NCBI GenBank assembly: GCA_022340265.1
Contig: JAJDOH010000082.1
Coordinates: forward strand, 24,186-88,185
From: Deltaproteobacteria bacterium
GTDB lineage: Bacteria > Desulfobacterota > DSM-4660 > Desulfatiglandales > Desulfatiglandaceae
DNA length: 64,000 bases
Direction of reading: 5' to 3'
The notes under the pieces are model-generated. The model had not been told where the DNA came from and did no database searches. It was given only the letters and a program-made list of their open reading frames with translations. Shown here one piece after another: positions 1 to 9,561 of this stretch (the stretch's first letter is position 1; every line of letters starts with the position of its first letter). The position numbers and the translations under genes were made by a program.

Positions 1-348
1 GGCCAGAATATTTTCAAGCGCTTCTTTTGCGATGGCGATTTCATTTTCCCGATCATCCGGGACAGCGTCCGGAGCACCATCTGCCGGTTCAGGGGCGGAA
101 GCCGTCGCCTTGGAAGCGGCCTTCGGCTCCGGCGTCTTTTCTTTTGAAATTTCCTCGACCGGTTCCGGTTGTTTCGGTTTTATGGTAACTTTTATTTTTG
201 CCTTTCTGCCCCCAACGAGACCGAAGATGCCGGCCGATCCCGGTTCAAGGATGACAATATCCATCTGGTCTTTTTTGAGGTTCAGTTGGCGGCATGCATT
301 CTCAATGGCGTCTTGATCTGTTTTTCCTTCAAATTCGTAGGTTTCCAT
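1..348 (-). CDS. khpB: KhpB/Jag RNA-binding protein, N-terminal part (cut by window edge)
   Basis: The reading frame starts at an ATG (348-346) behind a good TGGAGG ribosome binding site and stays open for 116 codons to the window edge, so the C-terminal KH and R3H domains lie outside. The N-terminus (METYEFEGKTDQDAIENA) is a typical Jag_N domain, including the GxxGIFGLVGGRKAKI stretch, followed by a Pro/Glu/Ala/Lys-rich linker. Family knowledge: Jag/KhpB is an RNA-binding protein normally encoded directly after yidC, as here, 16 nt downstream of the yidC stop. Function beyond RNA binding is inferred from the family. Confidence 0.88.
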   Translation of the reverse strand, partial: METYEFEGKTDQDAIENACRQLNLKKDQMDIVILEPGSAGIFGLVGGRKAKIKVTIKPKQPEPVEEISKEKTPEPKAASKATASAPEPADGAPDAVPDDRENEIAIAKEALENILA

Positions 349-364
349 GAGTGTCCTCCAGTTA

Positions 365-2026
365 TTACGCCTTCTTTTTGTAAATTCGGTATTGCTGTCC
401 TATGGAAAGGAGGTTGTTGACCAACCAGTAAAGAACAAGGCCGGAAGGGAAATTAATAAACATAAAAGTGAAAATCACGGGAAGGAACATCATAATTTTC
501 GCTTGAGCAGGATCACCCGGTGACGGGGTCATTTTCTGCTGGATAAACATTGAAGCACCCATTAAGAGGGTTAATACCGGTATGCCATAAGGCGCCGACA
601 TGAAAGGGATTTGAAATGAGAAATGAAATAATCGGTCGGGTGCCGACAGGTCATTAATCCAGAAGATAAAGGGGGCATGCCTCAGTTCGATACAGTTGCC
701 TAACGTCCTGTACAGCGCAAAGAATACCGGGATTTGAATGACCATGGGGAGACATCCTCCCATGGGATTCACCTTGTAGGTCTTGTACAGCGCCATCATC
801 TCCTGGTTCAGTTTTTGTTTGTCACCCTTATGTTTTTCTCTGAGCTTGGCCATGCGGGGTTGAAGTTTCTGCATTTCCTTCATGGACTTATAGCTCTTGT
901 GGGTGAGCGGCCAGAACAGAATTTTGACGAGAATGGTCAAAAGGATGATGGATACCCCGTAATTATGGAGGTACTTGTCAAAAAACTTCAGCACATACAG
1001 CAAGGGTTTGGCGATGATATCGGTCCATCCGAAATTGATGGCTTTATCCAGGTTTTTGCCGAATTTTTTCAGGATGCTCAGGTCACGGGGGCCCAGATAA
1101 AGCTGATATTCGCTGGTGGCCTGGGCCGATGGCGGCAGGGAAACCTCAGCAGGCAGGTAGACCCCTTCAAACATCCCGGAAGAAAGATGTTTTCCAGTAA
1201 ACGAACCCTTGGCGGGGACCTCCGGTACAACGGCTGAAATAAAATAGTTGTCTTCATAACAGATCCAGCCGATGGTTCCTGTGGCTGATTTTGTTTCACC
1301 CGGATCTTTTACTTTCACTTCGTCAAGTTTGTCATCCAGAAACAGCGCAAATCCCACATAGGCGTAGTAGCCGCCCTTGGTCGCAGGCGGCAATGTCCGC
1401 AATGTCGTTCTGAAAACACCATTGACAGGCACCGTATTGGGGTTGGCGGCCGTCACGGCCAAATCGATACCATATCGATCGGGATAGAAACGGTATGTTT
1501 GGGTGACGGCAATGCCGTTCCGGTTGGTTCCGCGGAAGACAATCGTTGCGGGTTCAGAGCCCTGCTGGAGTGTCAAGGAATCTTTGTCTGCTGAAAAGGC
1601 GATCTCTTGCGTACCTGCAGCGGTACTGTCATCGAATTGAATGGTCAGGTAATTCCCCATTCCCTGTTCCAGCGTGACCATTTCAACAAAAGGAGAATCG
1701 GGATTGACCGTCTGACGATATTTTTTCAGTTTGAAGCTTTTAATGGTAGGGCCTACATTGCTGAAAACCGCTCTGTAAAGCGGGGTATCGATTTCGATTT
1801 TTCTTTCTTCCTGCTGGGCAACAGGCTGTCCAACTGTTTCGACTGTTTTGGAAGGTGCTGCGGGGGAGATGGTGACGGGGCTTTTTTCACCTTCCGGTGC
1901 CGGCTGGACATTTTCAGTGGATGACTGTTTTGGCGGCTCCTTTTTTGGTTTTGGTGCGAAAAAAAGAGACCATCCAACAAGTATGAGAAAGGACAGGGCA
2001 AAGGCCAATATTGTTTTTTTATCCAT
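365..2026 (-). CDS. yidC: Membrane protein insertase YidC
   Basis: Inserts and folds inner-membrane proteins, alone or with SecYEG. The 553-residue length fits the long Gram-negative form: one N-terminal membrane segment (about residues 5-24, starting MDKKTILAFALSFLILVGW), a Pro/Lys/Glu-rich linker, a large periplasmic beta domain (about 75-330), then the conserved 60-kDa insertase core with about five membrane segments (about 345-545), including the NPMGGCLPMVIQIPVFFALY stretch. It lies between yidD and khpB in the classical rpmH-rnpA-yidD-yidC order. A hairpin with a T-run sits between yidD and yidC and could lower or separate yidC expression. Confidence 0.97.
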   Translation of the reverse strand: MDKKTILAFALSFLILVGWSLFFAPKPKKEPPKQSSTENVQPAPEGEKSPVTISPAAPSKTVETVGQPVAQQEERKIEIDTPLYRAVFSNVGPTIKSFKLKKYRQTVNPDSPFVEMVTLEQGMGNYLTIQFDDSTAAGTQEIAFSADKDSLTLQQGSEPATIVFRGTNRNGIAVTQTYRFYPDRYGIDLAVTAANPNTVPVNGVFRTTLRTLPPATKGGYYAYVGFALFLDDKLDEVKVKDPGETKSATGTIGWICYEDNYFISAVVPEVPAKGSFTGKHLSSGMFEGVYLPAEVSLPPSAQATSEYQLYLGPRDLSILKKFGKNLDKAINFGWTDIIAKPLLYVLKFFDKYLHNYGVSIILLTILVKILFWPLTHKSYKSMKEMQKLQPRMAKLREKHKGDKQKLNQEMMALYKTYKVNPMGGCLPMVIQIPVFFALYRTLGNCIELRHAPFIFWINDLSAPDRLFHFSFQIPFMSAPYGIPVLTLLMGASMFIQQKMTPSPGDPAQAKIMMFLPVIFTFMFINFPSGLVLYWLVNNLLSIGQQYRIYKKKA

Positions 2027-2065
2027 AAGTTGGGCTACTCAGTTCTAAAAAGCTTATGATTGAAA

Positions 2066-2095
2066 AACCCGCAGTCAGCTATTTTGTAGCGGGTT
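2066..2095 (-). terminator. Hairpin with T-run between yidD and yidC
   Basis: Read on the minus strand, AACCCGC and GCGGGTT form a perfect 7-bp stem around a 16-nt loop and are followed by further T residues (GCGGGTTTTTC). It sits 46 nt below the yidD stop and 40 nt above the yidC start, so it would act as a terminator or partial attenuator inside the cluster. The + strand reading has only a three-T run. Efficiency is not known from sequence. Confidence 0.5.
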
Positions 2096-2140
2096 TAAAT
2101 GCCACGGCAACGGTGCGTCATTCAAAGGAGGTCAATGACG

Positions 2141-2332
2141 TTATACCAGAGGGTCATATCCGCCCGGGTGGAACGGGTGACACTTGAAAATCCTGATAAG
2201 CGCCAGTAAGGTCCCTTTCAGGATCCCATACTTCTGGTAGGCATGGCGAGCATAGGTGGAGCATGTCGGGTAGAAACGGCAGGAAGGCGACCAAAAAGGC
2301 GAAATACACCGCTGATACAGGGCTATCAGCAA
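2141..2332 (-). CDS. yidD: YidD membrane protein insertion efficiency factor
   Basis: Small amphipathic membrane-associated protein that assists YidC-dependent insertion. The family signature is plain: [20 protein letters not shown] followed by the [12 protein letters not shown] motif close to the C-terminus. The start is uncertain. No ATG or GTG lies between the rnpA stop and the conserved core; the first usable codon is a TTG at 2332, giving 63 residues. An in-frame ATG at 2455 would add 41 residues but overlap rnpA by 86 bp with unconserved sequence, so I prefer TTG. Some relatives carry about 8-10 more residues before the LYQ motif, so a non-standard start is also possible. Confidence 0.85.
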   Translation of the reverse strand: MLIALYQRCISPFWSPSCRFYPTCSTYARHAYQKYGILKGTLLALIRIFKCHPFHPGGYDPLV

Positions 2333-2369
2333 GATAGGGATATACCTGCAATTATATGTGAAACCCTTT

Positions 2370-2738
2370 TTAGGCGACGATCTTTTCAAGTTCTTTTTCG
2401 GCTTCGTGAAAATTGAGATAGCCAGCACCCTTTTTTGCAATGACGACGATGTCAAATCCCTTGGGAAAACGTGCTTTATGGAGCCTGTAAAATTCTCTGA
2501 TCAGTCGTTTGGCTCTGTTCCTTTTGACGGCATTCCCCACTTTTCTGCTGGCCGTTACCCCAAGTCTCGTTGTTCCTAGCTCGTTCTTTCCGGAAATGGC
2601 GATGAAATGCCTCATGTGTCGATGTTTTCCGGAACGATTTACATTGACAAACTCCGTGCGACGCAATAGCCTCTCTTCTCTTGGAAAGGAAAAGGCTCCC
2701 CGCAAGCTCGGGGGAAATCGTTTCGATTCAAAGGACAT
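2370..2738 (-). CDS. rnpA: Ribonuclease P protein component
   Basis: Protein cofactor of RNase P, which removes 5' leaders from pre-tRNAs together with the M1 RNA. The 122-residue product contains the family RNR signature ([10 protein letters not shown], about residues 74-83) and the N-terminal [14 protein letters not shown] segment. The ATG at 2738 directly abuts the rpmH stop codon (2739-2741), so the two genes have no spacer and are probably translationally coupled. A shorter start would have to lie among the first 15 residues, which look less conserved. Confidence 0.96.
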   Translation of the reverse strand: MSFESKRFPPSLRGAFSFPREERLLRRTEFVNVNRSGKHRHMRHFIAISGKNELGTTRLGVTASRKVGNAVKRNRAKRLIREFYRLHKARFPKGFDIVVIAKKGAGYLNFHEAEKELEKIVA

Positions 2739-2873
2739 TTATACTGTCAATCGTTTCCGTCCTTTGGCCCTTCTTCTTTTCAGAACATTGATTCCGGCCC
2801 GTGTTTGCATTCTTGCCCTGAAACCGTGGGTTCGTGCTCTCTTTATTCTACTGGGTTGATAGGTCATCTTCAT
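2739..2873 (-). CDS. rpmH: 50S ribosomal protein L34
   Basis: A 44-residue, strongly basic protein of the large ribosomal subunit. Translation gives [18 protein letters not shown], then an RARMQTRAG segment and a final [16 protein letters not shown], the standard L34 pattern. The first ATG (2873) is used here; a second in-frame ATG lies two codons later at 2867. An AAAGGGG ribosome binding site lies about 11 nt upstream. It is first in the minus-strand operon, driven by the promoter at 2916-2944. Confidence 0.97.
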   Translation of the reverse strand: MKMTYQPSRIKRARTHGFRARMQTRAGINVLKRRRAKGRKRLTV

Positions 2874-2915
2874 AATGTAATAGAACCCCTTTACTGAAAT
2901 TTTTTATAAACGATA

Positions 2916-2944
2916 ATATAAACACATGCTTTGATTTTTGTCAA
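2916..2944 (-). promoter_or_regulatory. Sigma70-type promoter of rpmH operon
   Basis: On the minus strand there is a perfect TTGACA (2944-2939), a 17-bp spacer and TTATAT (2921-2916), about 43 bp above the rpmH start. It lies in the 397-bp gap between rpmH and mreB. The rest of this gap holds the mreB promoter candidate at 3078-3106 and AT-rich sequence including AAGAAAAAT/TTTTTTCTT around 3203-3220. I see no run of DnaA boxes in it. Confidence 0.7.
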
Positions 2945-3077
2945 GCGCCAATTAGACTGCATGGCAATTCTCCAAATGGAAAGAATGCAGTTTCAACCGT
3001 GTTTTCACCTTCGGGCCGGGCCGCGGGTCGAGGTCTCAGGGATGATTTGGGTCTTTACGGTTTTTTCACAATTTGTA

Positions 3078-3106
3078 TTGATAATTTTTGGCATATCCTT
3101 TATTTA
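3078..3106 (+). promoter_or_regulatory. Candidate sigma70 promoter of mreB operon
   Basis: TTGATA (3078-3083), a 17-bp spacer and TATTTA (3101-3106) lie 165 bp above the mreB ATG. The -10 is only moderately close to consensus, and the surrounding sequence is AT-rich enough for chance matches. No better candidate was found closer to the gene. Confidence 0.4.
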
Positions 3107-3240
3107 TTATAGTTCGGGCCGGTAAACTTTTTCATTGTACGTCGACGGTATAAACTTTAAATTGGTGTATGTGCGGGCAGTCGCCGTTCCGGGTTGATTA
3201 TGGAAGAAAAATTTTTTTCTTAATAGGTGATTTTTTTTAA

Positions 3241-4305
<1,065 letters not shown>

Positions 4306-4441
4306 AATCTCTTTTTCTCCTTTGGCCTTTCATTGCCGTGCCCTTGATTTGGGCTTTGGCTTCCGTAATTGTTAACAAACGCACCAAATTTGTATCAAAC
4401 CGTCCTTTGGCGGTCGCGATTTATGGGGGCGGGATTAGCCA

Positions 4442-5296
4442 TTGAAGCGTGAAAAACGTTTTCCGAAAATCTGGATCTGGCTGGCCTTTATCTGTTTTGC
4501 ACTGTTTTTGCTTTCCTCGAATGCCAGTCAGCGCGGTGGTTGGAATCAGGCGGAGCAACTGGTCGTTGAGGGTGCAACACCGGTTCAGAGCTTTTTCAAG
4601 CAGACCGTGAACATGCTGCTGGGCCTGTGGGAGGACTATTTCTATCTGGTTGATGTTCGCCAGGAAAACCGGCGTTTGAAACTGGAATTGGATTCTCTTA
4701 AACGGGAAAATGGGCTTTACAGGGAAATGGTGACCACTCAGAAACGCCTGACCGATCTCCTGAAATTCAAAAACGCGGTTGGTCAGCCGGTCGTTGCTGC
4801 TCAGGTGGTAGGCCTGGATCCAACAGGGTGGTTCCAGTCTGTTGTCATCGACAAAGGGGCGACATCAGGCATTAGGCGGAACATGCCCGTGGTGAATTCT
4901 TCAGGTGTCGTGGGCCGAATCGTCTCGGTCTCTCCAAATTATGCCAAGGTTCTGTTGATTGTCGATCAGAACAGCGCAGTTGACTGCCTTGTGCAGCGCT
5001 CACGCGATCGGGGAATGGTCAGGGGGCTGTCAGCCCAGATTTGTCGATTGGACTACATGGTTAAATCCGGCGACGCGAAAGAAGGGGATGTGGTTATCAC
5101 ATCGGGTCTGGGACAGGTATTCCCAAAAGGTCTTCCCATCGGAACCATCTCGAACGTAAAAGAGGGGGAAGGGACCCTTTTCAAGGACATTGAAGTGACA
5201 CCTGCGGTGGATTTTTCCAAACTGGAAGAAGTTCTGGTTATGTTGCGGGCATCCAGCGAAGAACAAGAAAACCTGTCAGCGCATTCAATAAATTGA
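4442..5296 (+). CDS. mreC: Rod shape-determining protein MreC
   Basis: Bitopic periplasmic protein that links MreB to PBP2 and RodA. The 284-residue product shows an N-terminal membrane segment (about 10-27, IWIWLAFICFALFLL), a coiled coil (about 60-100) and the MreC beta-barrel region containing GLDPTGWFQSVVIDKG and VNSSGVVGRIV. The start must be the TTG at 4442, since an in-frame TAG lies only two codons upstream. The 136-bp gap behind mreB contains no convincing promoter or terminator, so read-through from mreB is likely. Confidence 0.95.
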   Translation: MKREKRFPKIWIWLAFICFALFLLSSNASQRGGWNQAEQLVVEGATPVQSFFKQTVNMLLGLWEDYFYLVDVRQENRRLKLELDSLKRENGLYREMVTTQKRLTDLLKFKNAVGQPVVAAQVVGLDPTGWFQSVVIDKGATSGIRRNMPVVNSSGVVGRIVSVSPNYAKVLLIVDQNSAVDCLVQRSRDRGMVRGLSAQICRLDYMVKSGDAKEGDVVITSGLGQVFPKGLPIGTISNVKEGEGTLFKDIEVTPAVDFSKLEEVLVMLRASSEEQENLSAHSIN

Positions 5297-5372
5297 GCAG
5301 GTTCGGTAACATTACGGAAATAGCGAGGACAGCGCCGTTAAAGCTTCAGGAAACAGGCCGATAGGCTTTTAC

Positions 5373-5879
5373 GTGTGGGCATGGGTGGGCGGAGGCATTG
5401 CAACCCTCCTGACCGGTATCTGGAGTGATCCGTGGGGTCTGGACTTTTTTGACCTGGATTTTCTGACGATTCTGACGGCATATCTGTTTATGGCGTTCGG
5501 CCAGATGGGGGCGGGCGTTTTCGCTCTGGGGCAGGGTTTTTTGATTGACGTGTTTTCAGGTGGGTTGCATGGTCTGTTTTCCGCCGCCTGCATCAGCGTT
5601 TTTTTCGTGATCCTTGTGGGATCCCGGTTCTTTAATCTTCTGAACCCAAAAGGGCAAATTATTATTGTCTCTGTTTCGGTTTTGCTGAAAAACGCCATGT
5701 TGTTGGTTCTTCTTCGTATTTTTTCACAGGATGTCCTTTACTCAAAAACATTTCTGCTGGAATCCCTTTTCTCCATAGGTATTACCGGGTTGTCCGCACC
5801 GCTTTTTTTTCAATTGTTCAACCACCTGCGCGGTGTTTCAGACAGGATGAGCAAAGGGGCTTCGCCGGATGAGAGTTGA
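5373..5879 (+). CDS. mreD: Rod shape-determining protein MreD
   Basis: Small polytopic membrane protein of the elongasome. The 168 residues form about five hydrophobic segments, and position between mreC and mrdA makes the assignment; sequence identity across the family is always low. The start is the least certain part: GTG at 5373 is the first usable codon, although the frame remains open upstream to about 5310 without ATG, GTG or TTG. The C-terminus (RGVSDRMSKGASPDES) is hydrophilic and likely cytoplasmic. Confidence 0.82.
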   Translation: MWAWVGGGIATLLTGIWSDPWGLDFFDLDFLTILTAYLFMAFGQMGAGVFALGQGFLIDVFSGGLHGLFSAACISVFFVILVGSRFFNLLNPKGQIIIVSVSVLLKNAMLLVLLRIFSQDVLYSKTFLLESLFSIGITGLSAPLFFQLFNHLRGVSDRMSKGASPDES

Positions 5880-5977
5880 GTGTTTGTGAGATTTTCTTTA
5901 ACAGGTAATGCTTCAATTCCCCCATGACATTTAGGTTTGAAGCTTTTAAAAGCATGAAAGCACAAGGGTAAAACACC

Positions 5978-7813
5978 TTGAAGTCATCAACTTTCGATCC
6001 TGTTACGCAGGATCTTTTTGAAAAACAGCTGAAAATTGCCATGGTGTTTGTTCTGGTGATTTTTGGCGTCATTTTCCTCAGACTGTGGTTTCTGCAGATC
6101 GTAAACGGATCCTTCTACCGGGACAAGAGTGAAAACAACCGAATACGGCTTGAAAGCATGCCGTCTTTCAGGGGGGTTATTCGGGACCGCAGCGGAAAAA
6201 TCCTGGTGGATAATCGACCCTCTTATGATCTTTGTGTTATTCCGGAGGAAATTCACGATACCGAAACGCTGCTGACTGGGCTGGCTGCTCTGGGCGATTT
6301 TGATATGACGTCCATGAAAGCAAAAATCAGGCAAGCGGCCAGTGGATACCCTTTCAAACCTGTCTGCCTGAAAAAGGATATTTCCCGTGATGAGCTGGCC
6401 ATGCTTGAAACGCGTCGATTCGATCTGCCGGGTGTCATGATTACAGTGAGGCCGCAACGAACCTATTTTTACGGCGATCTGGCGGCGCATGTGCTGGGAT
6501 ATCTGGGTGAGATCAGTGAGAAGCAACTAAAAAGCGGCGCATTTTCCGATACGAGGTCCGGCGACCTGATTGGTAAGACGGGAATGGAGAGAAAATGGCA
6601 GAAGTCGCTTAAAGGCGGGCGCGGCGGGGAGCAGGTAGAGGTTGATGCGGCAGGTCGAAGGATTAAAGTGATATCTCGAAGCTCGCCCATTTCAGGGGCG
6701 GATGTCTGTCTGACCATCGATCGGGAGTTGCAGATGCTGGCCGAAAGAGCCTTGGATGGAAAGCATGGGGCTGTGGTGGCCATGGACCCGCGTAACGGGC
6801 AGATTCTGGCCCTGGCAAGCAGCCCTTCTTTTGATCCCAACCTGTTCATTACGGGCTTCGATGAGGAAACCTGGAAGAACATGGTGTCATCCGGTGATCA
6901 TCCGCTGAATAACCGGGCCCTTACCGGGCAATACCCTCCCGGAAGTATTTTTAAGATCGTTGTAGCACTGGCCGGTCTTCAGGAAGGGGTGATCACGCCT
7001 GATGAAACGGTGTTCTGCAATGGTGAATATTCACTTGGCAGAGGGAAATACCGCTGCTGGAAACGGTGGGGGCACGGAAAGGTAGATTTGAATCGAGCAC
7101 TGGTGGAATCGTGTGATATCTACTTTTATCATCTGGGCATGCGACTTGGTGTCGATAGGATTGCCCGCTACGCACACCAACTGGGGCTGGGGCAAAAAAC
7201 CGGCCTGGATCTGGGAAATGAAAAAGCGGGTCTCATACCCTCAACCCAATGGAAGAAGAAACGGTGGGGCGTCCCCTGGCAGGGGGGAGAAACCGTTTCC
7301 ACCGCTATCGGTCAGAGTTTTGTGCTGGTGACCCCACTGCAGATCGCCACTTTTGCATCGGCGGTTTTTAACGGGGGGCACGTTTACAGACCCCAGTTGA
7401 CCCAATGGGTTCGAAAACCGGGCGGTGAGAACATTTTTGAATTTAAGCCCCAACTGGTCAGGGATGTGGGGATCAAGCCGAAATATCTGGAACTGGTAAG
7501 GAAAGCCCTTTCGGGTGCCGTTAACAATCCACGGGGCACCGGGACCAAAGCAAAACTGCCTGATATTACGGTGGCCGGGAAAACCGGTACCGCGCAGGTG
7601 GTGAATCTCAAAAAGGAAAAAAATGCGAAAGCAAAAGGTGAAATTCCCTGGAAGTACCGGGATCATGCCTGGTTTGTTGCGGTGGCCCCGGCCGATGCCC
7701 CCAGGATCACGGTGTCCGTTCTCATTGAGCACGGCGGGCACGGTGGAAGCGCCGCCGCCCCCATTGCCAAAAAGCTCATTGAGGCCTACCTTCGCGTACC
7801 CGTTGATTCATAA
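5978..7813 (+). CDS. mrdA: Penicillin-binding protein 2 (peptidoglycan transpeptidase)
   Basis: Class B PBP that cross-links glycan strands during side-wall growth. The 611-residue product has an N-terminal anchor (about 20-42), a PBP dimerisation region and a transpeptidase domain with the three active-site motifs: serine motif S323-I-F-K326, S378-C-D380 in the position of SxN (the SxD form is usual in PBP2), and K535-T-G-T538. The TTG start at 5978 has an AAGGG site upstream. It is followed by rodA, its glycosyltransferase partner, about 70 nt downstream. Confidence 0.96.
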   Translation: MKSSTFDPVTQDLFEKQLKIAMVFVLVIFGVIFLRLWFLQIVNGSFYRDKSENNRIRLESMPSFRGVIRDRSGKILVDNRPSYDLCVIPEEIHDTETLLTGLAALGDFDMTSMKAKIRQAASGYPFKPVCLKKDISRDELAMLETRRFDLPGVMITVRPQRTYFYGDLAAHVLGYLGEISEKQLKSGAFSDTRSGDLIGKTGMERKWQKSLKGGRGGEQVEVDAAGRRIKVISRSSPISGADVCLTIDRELQMLAERALDGKHGAVVAMDPRNGQILALASSPSFDPNLFITGFDEETWKNMVSSGDHPLNNRALTGQYPPGSIFKIVVALAGLQEGVITPDETVFCNGEYSLGRGKYRCWKRWGHGKVDLNRALVESCDIYFYHLGMRLGVDRIARYAHQLGLGQKTGLDLGNEKAGLIPSTQWKKKRWGVPWQGGETVSTAIGQSFVLVTPLQIATFASAVFNGGHVYRPQLTQWVRKPGGENIFEFKPQLVRDVGIKPKYLELVRKALSGAVNNPRGTGTKAKLPDITVAGKTGTAQVVNLKKEKNAKAKGEIPWKYRDHAWFVAVAPADAPRITVSVLIEHGGHGGSAAAPIAKKLIEAYLRVPVDS

Positions 7814-7882
7814 CGTTTTGATGTTGAAAGCGGAATCCGGTGTTATCAAATCCAAAGTTTTTAGCCCGATGCGTTCGTTGAT

Positions 7883-8986
7883 ATGCTTGATCGAAGATTG
7901 ATTCAAAATTTTGACTGGGTTTTGCTGTTGCTTCTGTTGCTGCTGGCCGGAATCAGCATTCTCAACCTCTACAGCGCTACTTACGCCATTCGGGACGTGG
8001 GTGGTTCGCGAATCTTTATGAAACAGTTTTACTGGTTCCTGATCGGTTTCAGTGTGTGTCTGGTGATGATCACCTTCAATTATTATTATCTTGAGCGGCT
8101 GGCGTATCCAGCATACTTTTTTACGGTGGCGCTCTTGATTATTGTTTTGCTGGTGGGAAAAGCCATGTCGGGATCACAGCGCTGGTTGACTCTGGGTCCG
8201 CTTGTTTTTCAGCCATCGGAGCTTGCAAAAATTTCAATGGTGCTGGTACTGGCCAAATTTTTCAGTGACAGGGGCGACGTTGTAGAATACCGTTTGAGGG
8301 ATCTCTGGCAGCCGTTTATCCTGATTCTGATACCCTGTGGCCTTATTCTGAAAGAACCGGATCTGGGGACGGCCCTGTTTGTGGGGATGGTCTCTTTTTC
8401 AATGATTCTGCTGGTAAAGGTTAATCGGAAATCCATATTGATCTTTGTTGGCGTCTGTGTTATGGCCGCTCCGGTGATCTGGTTTGGGATGAAAGATTAC
8501 CAGCAACGTCGCATTCTGACATTTTTACAGCCCGACACGGAACCCCTGGGCGCCGGTTATCACATCAACCAGTCCAAAATCGCCATAGGATCCGGTCAAT
8601 TCTGGGGCAAAGGATATCTAAAAGGGACCCAGACCCGACTTCATTTTCTTCCGGAACAGCATACCGATTTCGCTTTTTCAGTGTTCGCTGAAGAATGGGG
8701 CTTAGCCGGTGTTACGGTCCTGCTGCTGTTGTACCTTTTTCTGGTCCTTTGGGGCTTATATATCGCAAAAGGATCCAAAGACAGGTTCGGCGCCATTCTT
8801 GCCGCGGGCATTGTTGCCATTGTATTCTGGCAGGTGGTTATCAATGTGGGGATGGTGACGGGTCTTCTGCCGGTTGTGGGGATTCCGCTTCTGCTTTTCA
8901 GCTATGGCGGCTCATCTCTGATTTCAACCATGGCCGCCATGGGTCTCTTGATGAATATCAGTATGAGACGCTTTATGTTTCAATGA
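7883..8986 (+). CDS. rodA: RodA peptidoglycan glycosyltransferase (SEDS family)
   Basis: Polymerises lipid II into glycan strands in complex with PBP2. The 367 residues form about ten membrane segments. SEDS signatures visible are the N-terminal LYSATYAIRDVGGS, the FQPSELAKISMVL stretch (about residue 110), FLPEQHTDFAFSVFAEEWG (about 255-273) and the C-terminal GIPLLLFSYGGSSLIS. Adjacent to mrdA as in most rod-shaped bacteria. The ATG at 7883 has only a weak ribosome binding site. Confidence 0.96.
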   Translation: MLDRRLIQNFDWVLLLLLLLLAGISILNLYSATYAIRDVGGSRIFMKQFYWFLIGFSVCLVMITFNYYYLERLAYPAYFFTVALLIIVLLVGKAMSGSQRWLTLGPLVFQPSELAKISMVLVLAKFFSDRGDVVEYRLRDLWQPFILILIPCGLILKEPDLGTALFVGMVSFSMILLVKVNRKSILIFVGVCVMAAPVIWFGMKDYQQRRILTFLQPDTEPLGAGYHINQSKIAIGSGQFWGKGYLKGTQTRLHFLPEQHTDFAFSVFAEEWGLAGVTVLLLLYLFLVLWGLYIAKGSKDRFGAILAAGIVAIVFWQVVINVGMVTGLLPVVGIPLLLFSYGGSSLISTMAAMGLLMNISMRRFMFQ

Positions 8987-9144
8987 AAATCTGTTGCTTT
9001 CACGGCAAAAAAGCTTACTGTTTGTTTTTGTTGCATGAAAACGAAAGCCTGTGTTATAGACCCTTGCATTTTTGGGCCTGCGTGATAAATCTGTTTCAGA
9101 CACTTTCATCGGATCCTTACCCTTCAAGGAAGAGTTCATAACAT

Positions 9145-9561
9145 ATGGCCGCAAAACATCGACAAATTTTCATCAACACCACCAGTGGAACGGATATCCT
9201 TGATATTACCAGGGAAGTTGCGCGCGAAGTTGAAGAATCGCGGGTGGTGAACGGTGGGGTGACCCTTTTTGTTCCGGGATCCACCGGTGCGTTGACCACC
9301 ATTGAATTTGAAAGCGGCGTCATCAACGATCTCAAGAAGGCCATTGATAGGATGGCGCCTGTGGATATCTACTACGAGCACAATGAACGGTGGGGAGATG
9401 GAAATGGTTATTCCCACGTTCGTGCGGCGATTTTCGGTGCTTCGTTGCACATTCCCGTTATTGACGGAAGGCTGACACTCGGGACCTGGCAACAGATTGT
9501 CCTCCTGGATTTCGATAACAGACCTCGCAAAAGACGGATTGAGGTTCAAATAATTGACTAA
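9145..9561 (+). CDS. YjbQ/UPF0047 family protein
   Basis: The 138-residue product matches the YjbQ (UPF0047) family: VNGGVTLFVPGSTGALTTIE, an HNERWGDGNGYSHVRAAIFG segment with conserved histidines, and the LGTWQQIVLLDFDNRPRKR ending. Family members were reported to have weak thiamine-phosphate synthase activity, but the true role is unsettled. Its stop overlaps the phoH TTG start by 8 nt, so it heads the phoH/HD/ybeY unit. The 158-bp gap upstream has a loose TTGCAT-18-TATAGA promoter-like pair near 9034. Confidence 0.9.
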   Translation: MAAKHRQIFINTTSGTDILDITREVAREVEESRVVNGGVTLFVPGSTGALTTIEFESGVINDLKKAIDRMAPVDIYYEHNERWGDGNGYSHVRAAIFGASLHIPVIDGRLTLGTWQQIVLLDFDNRPRKRRIEVQIID

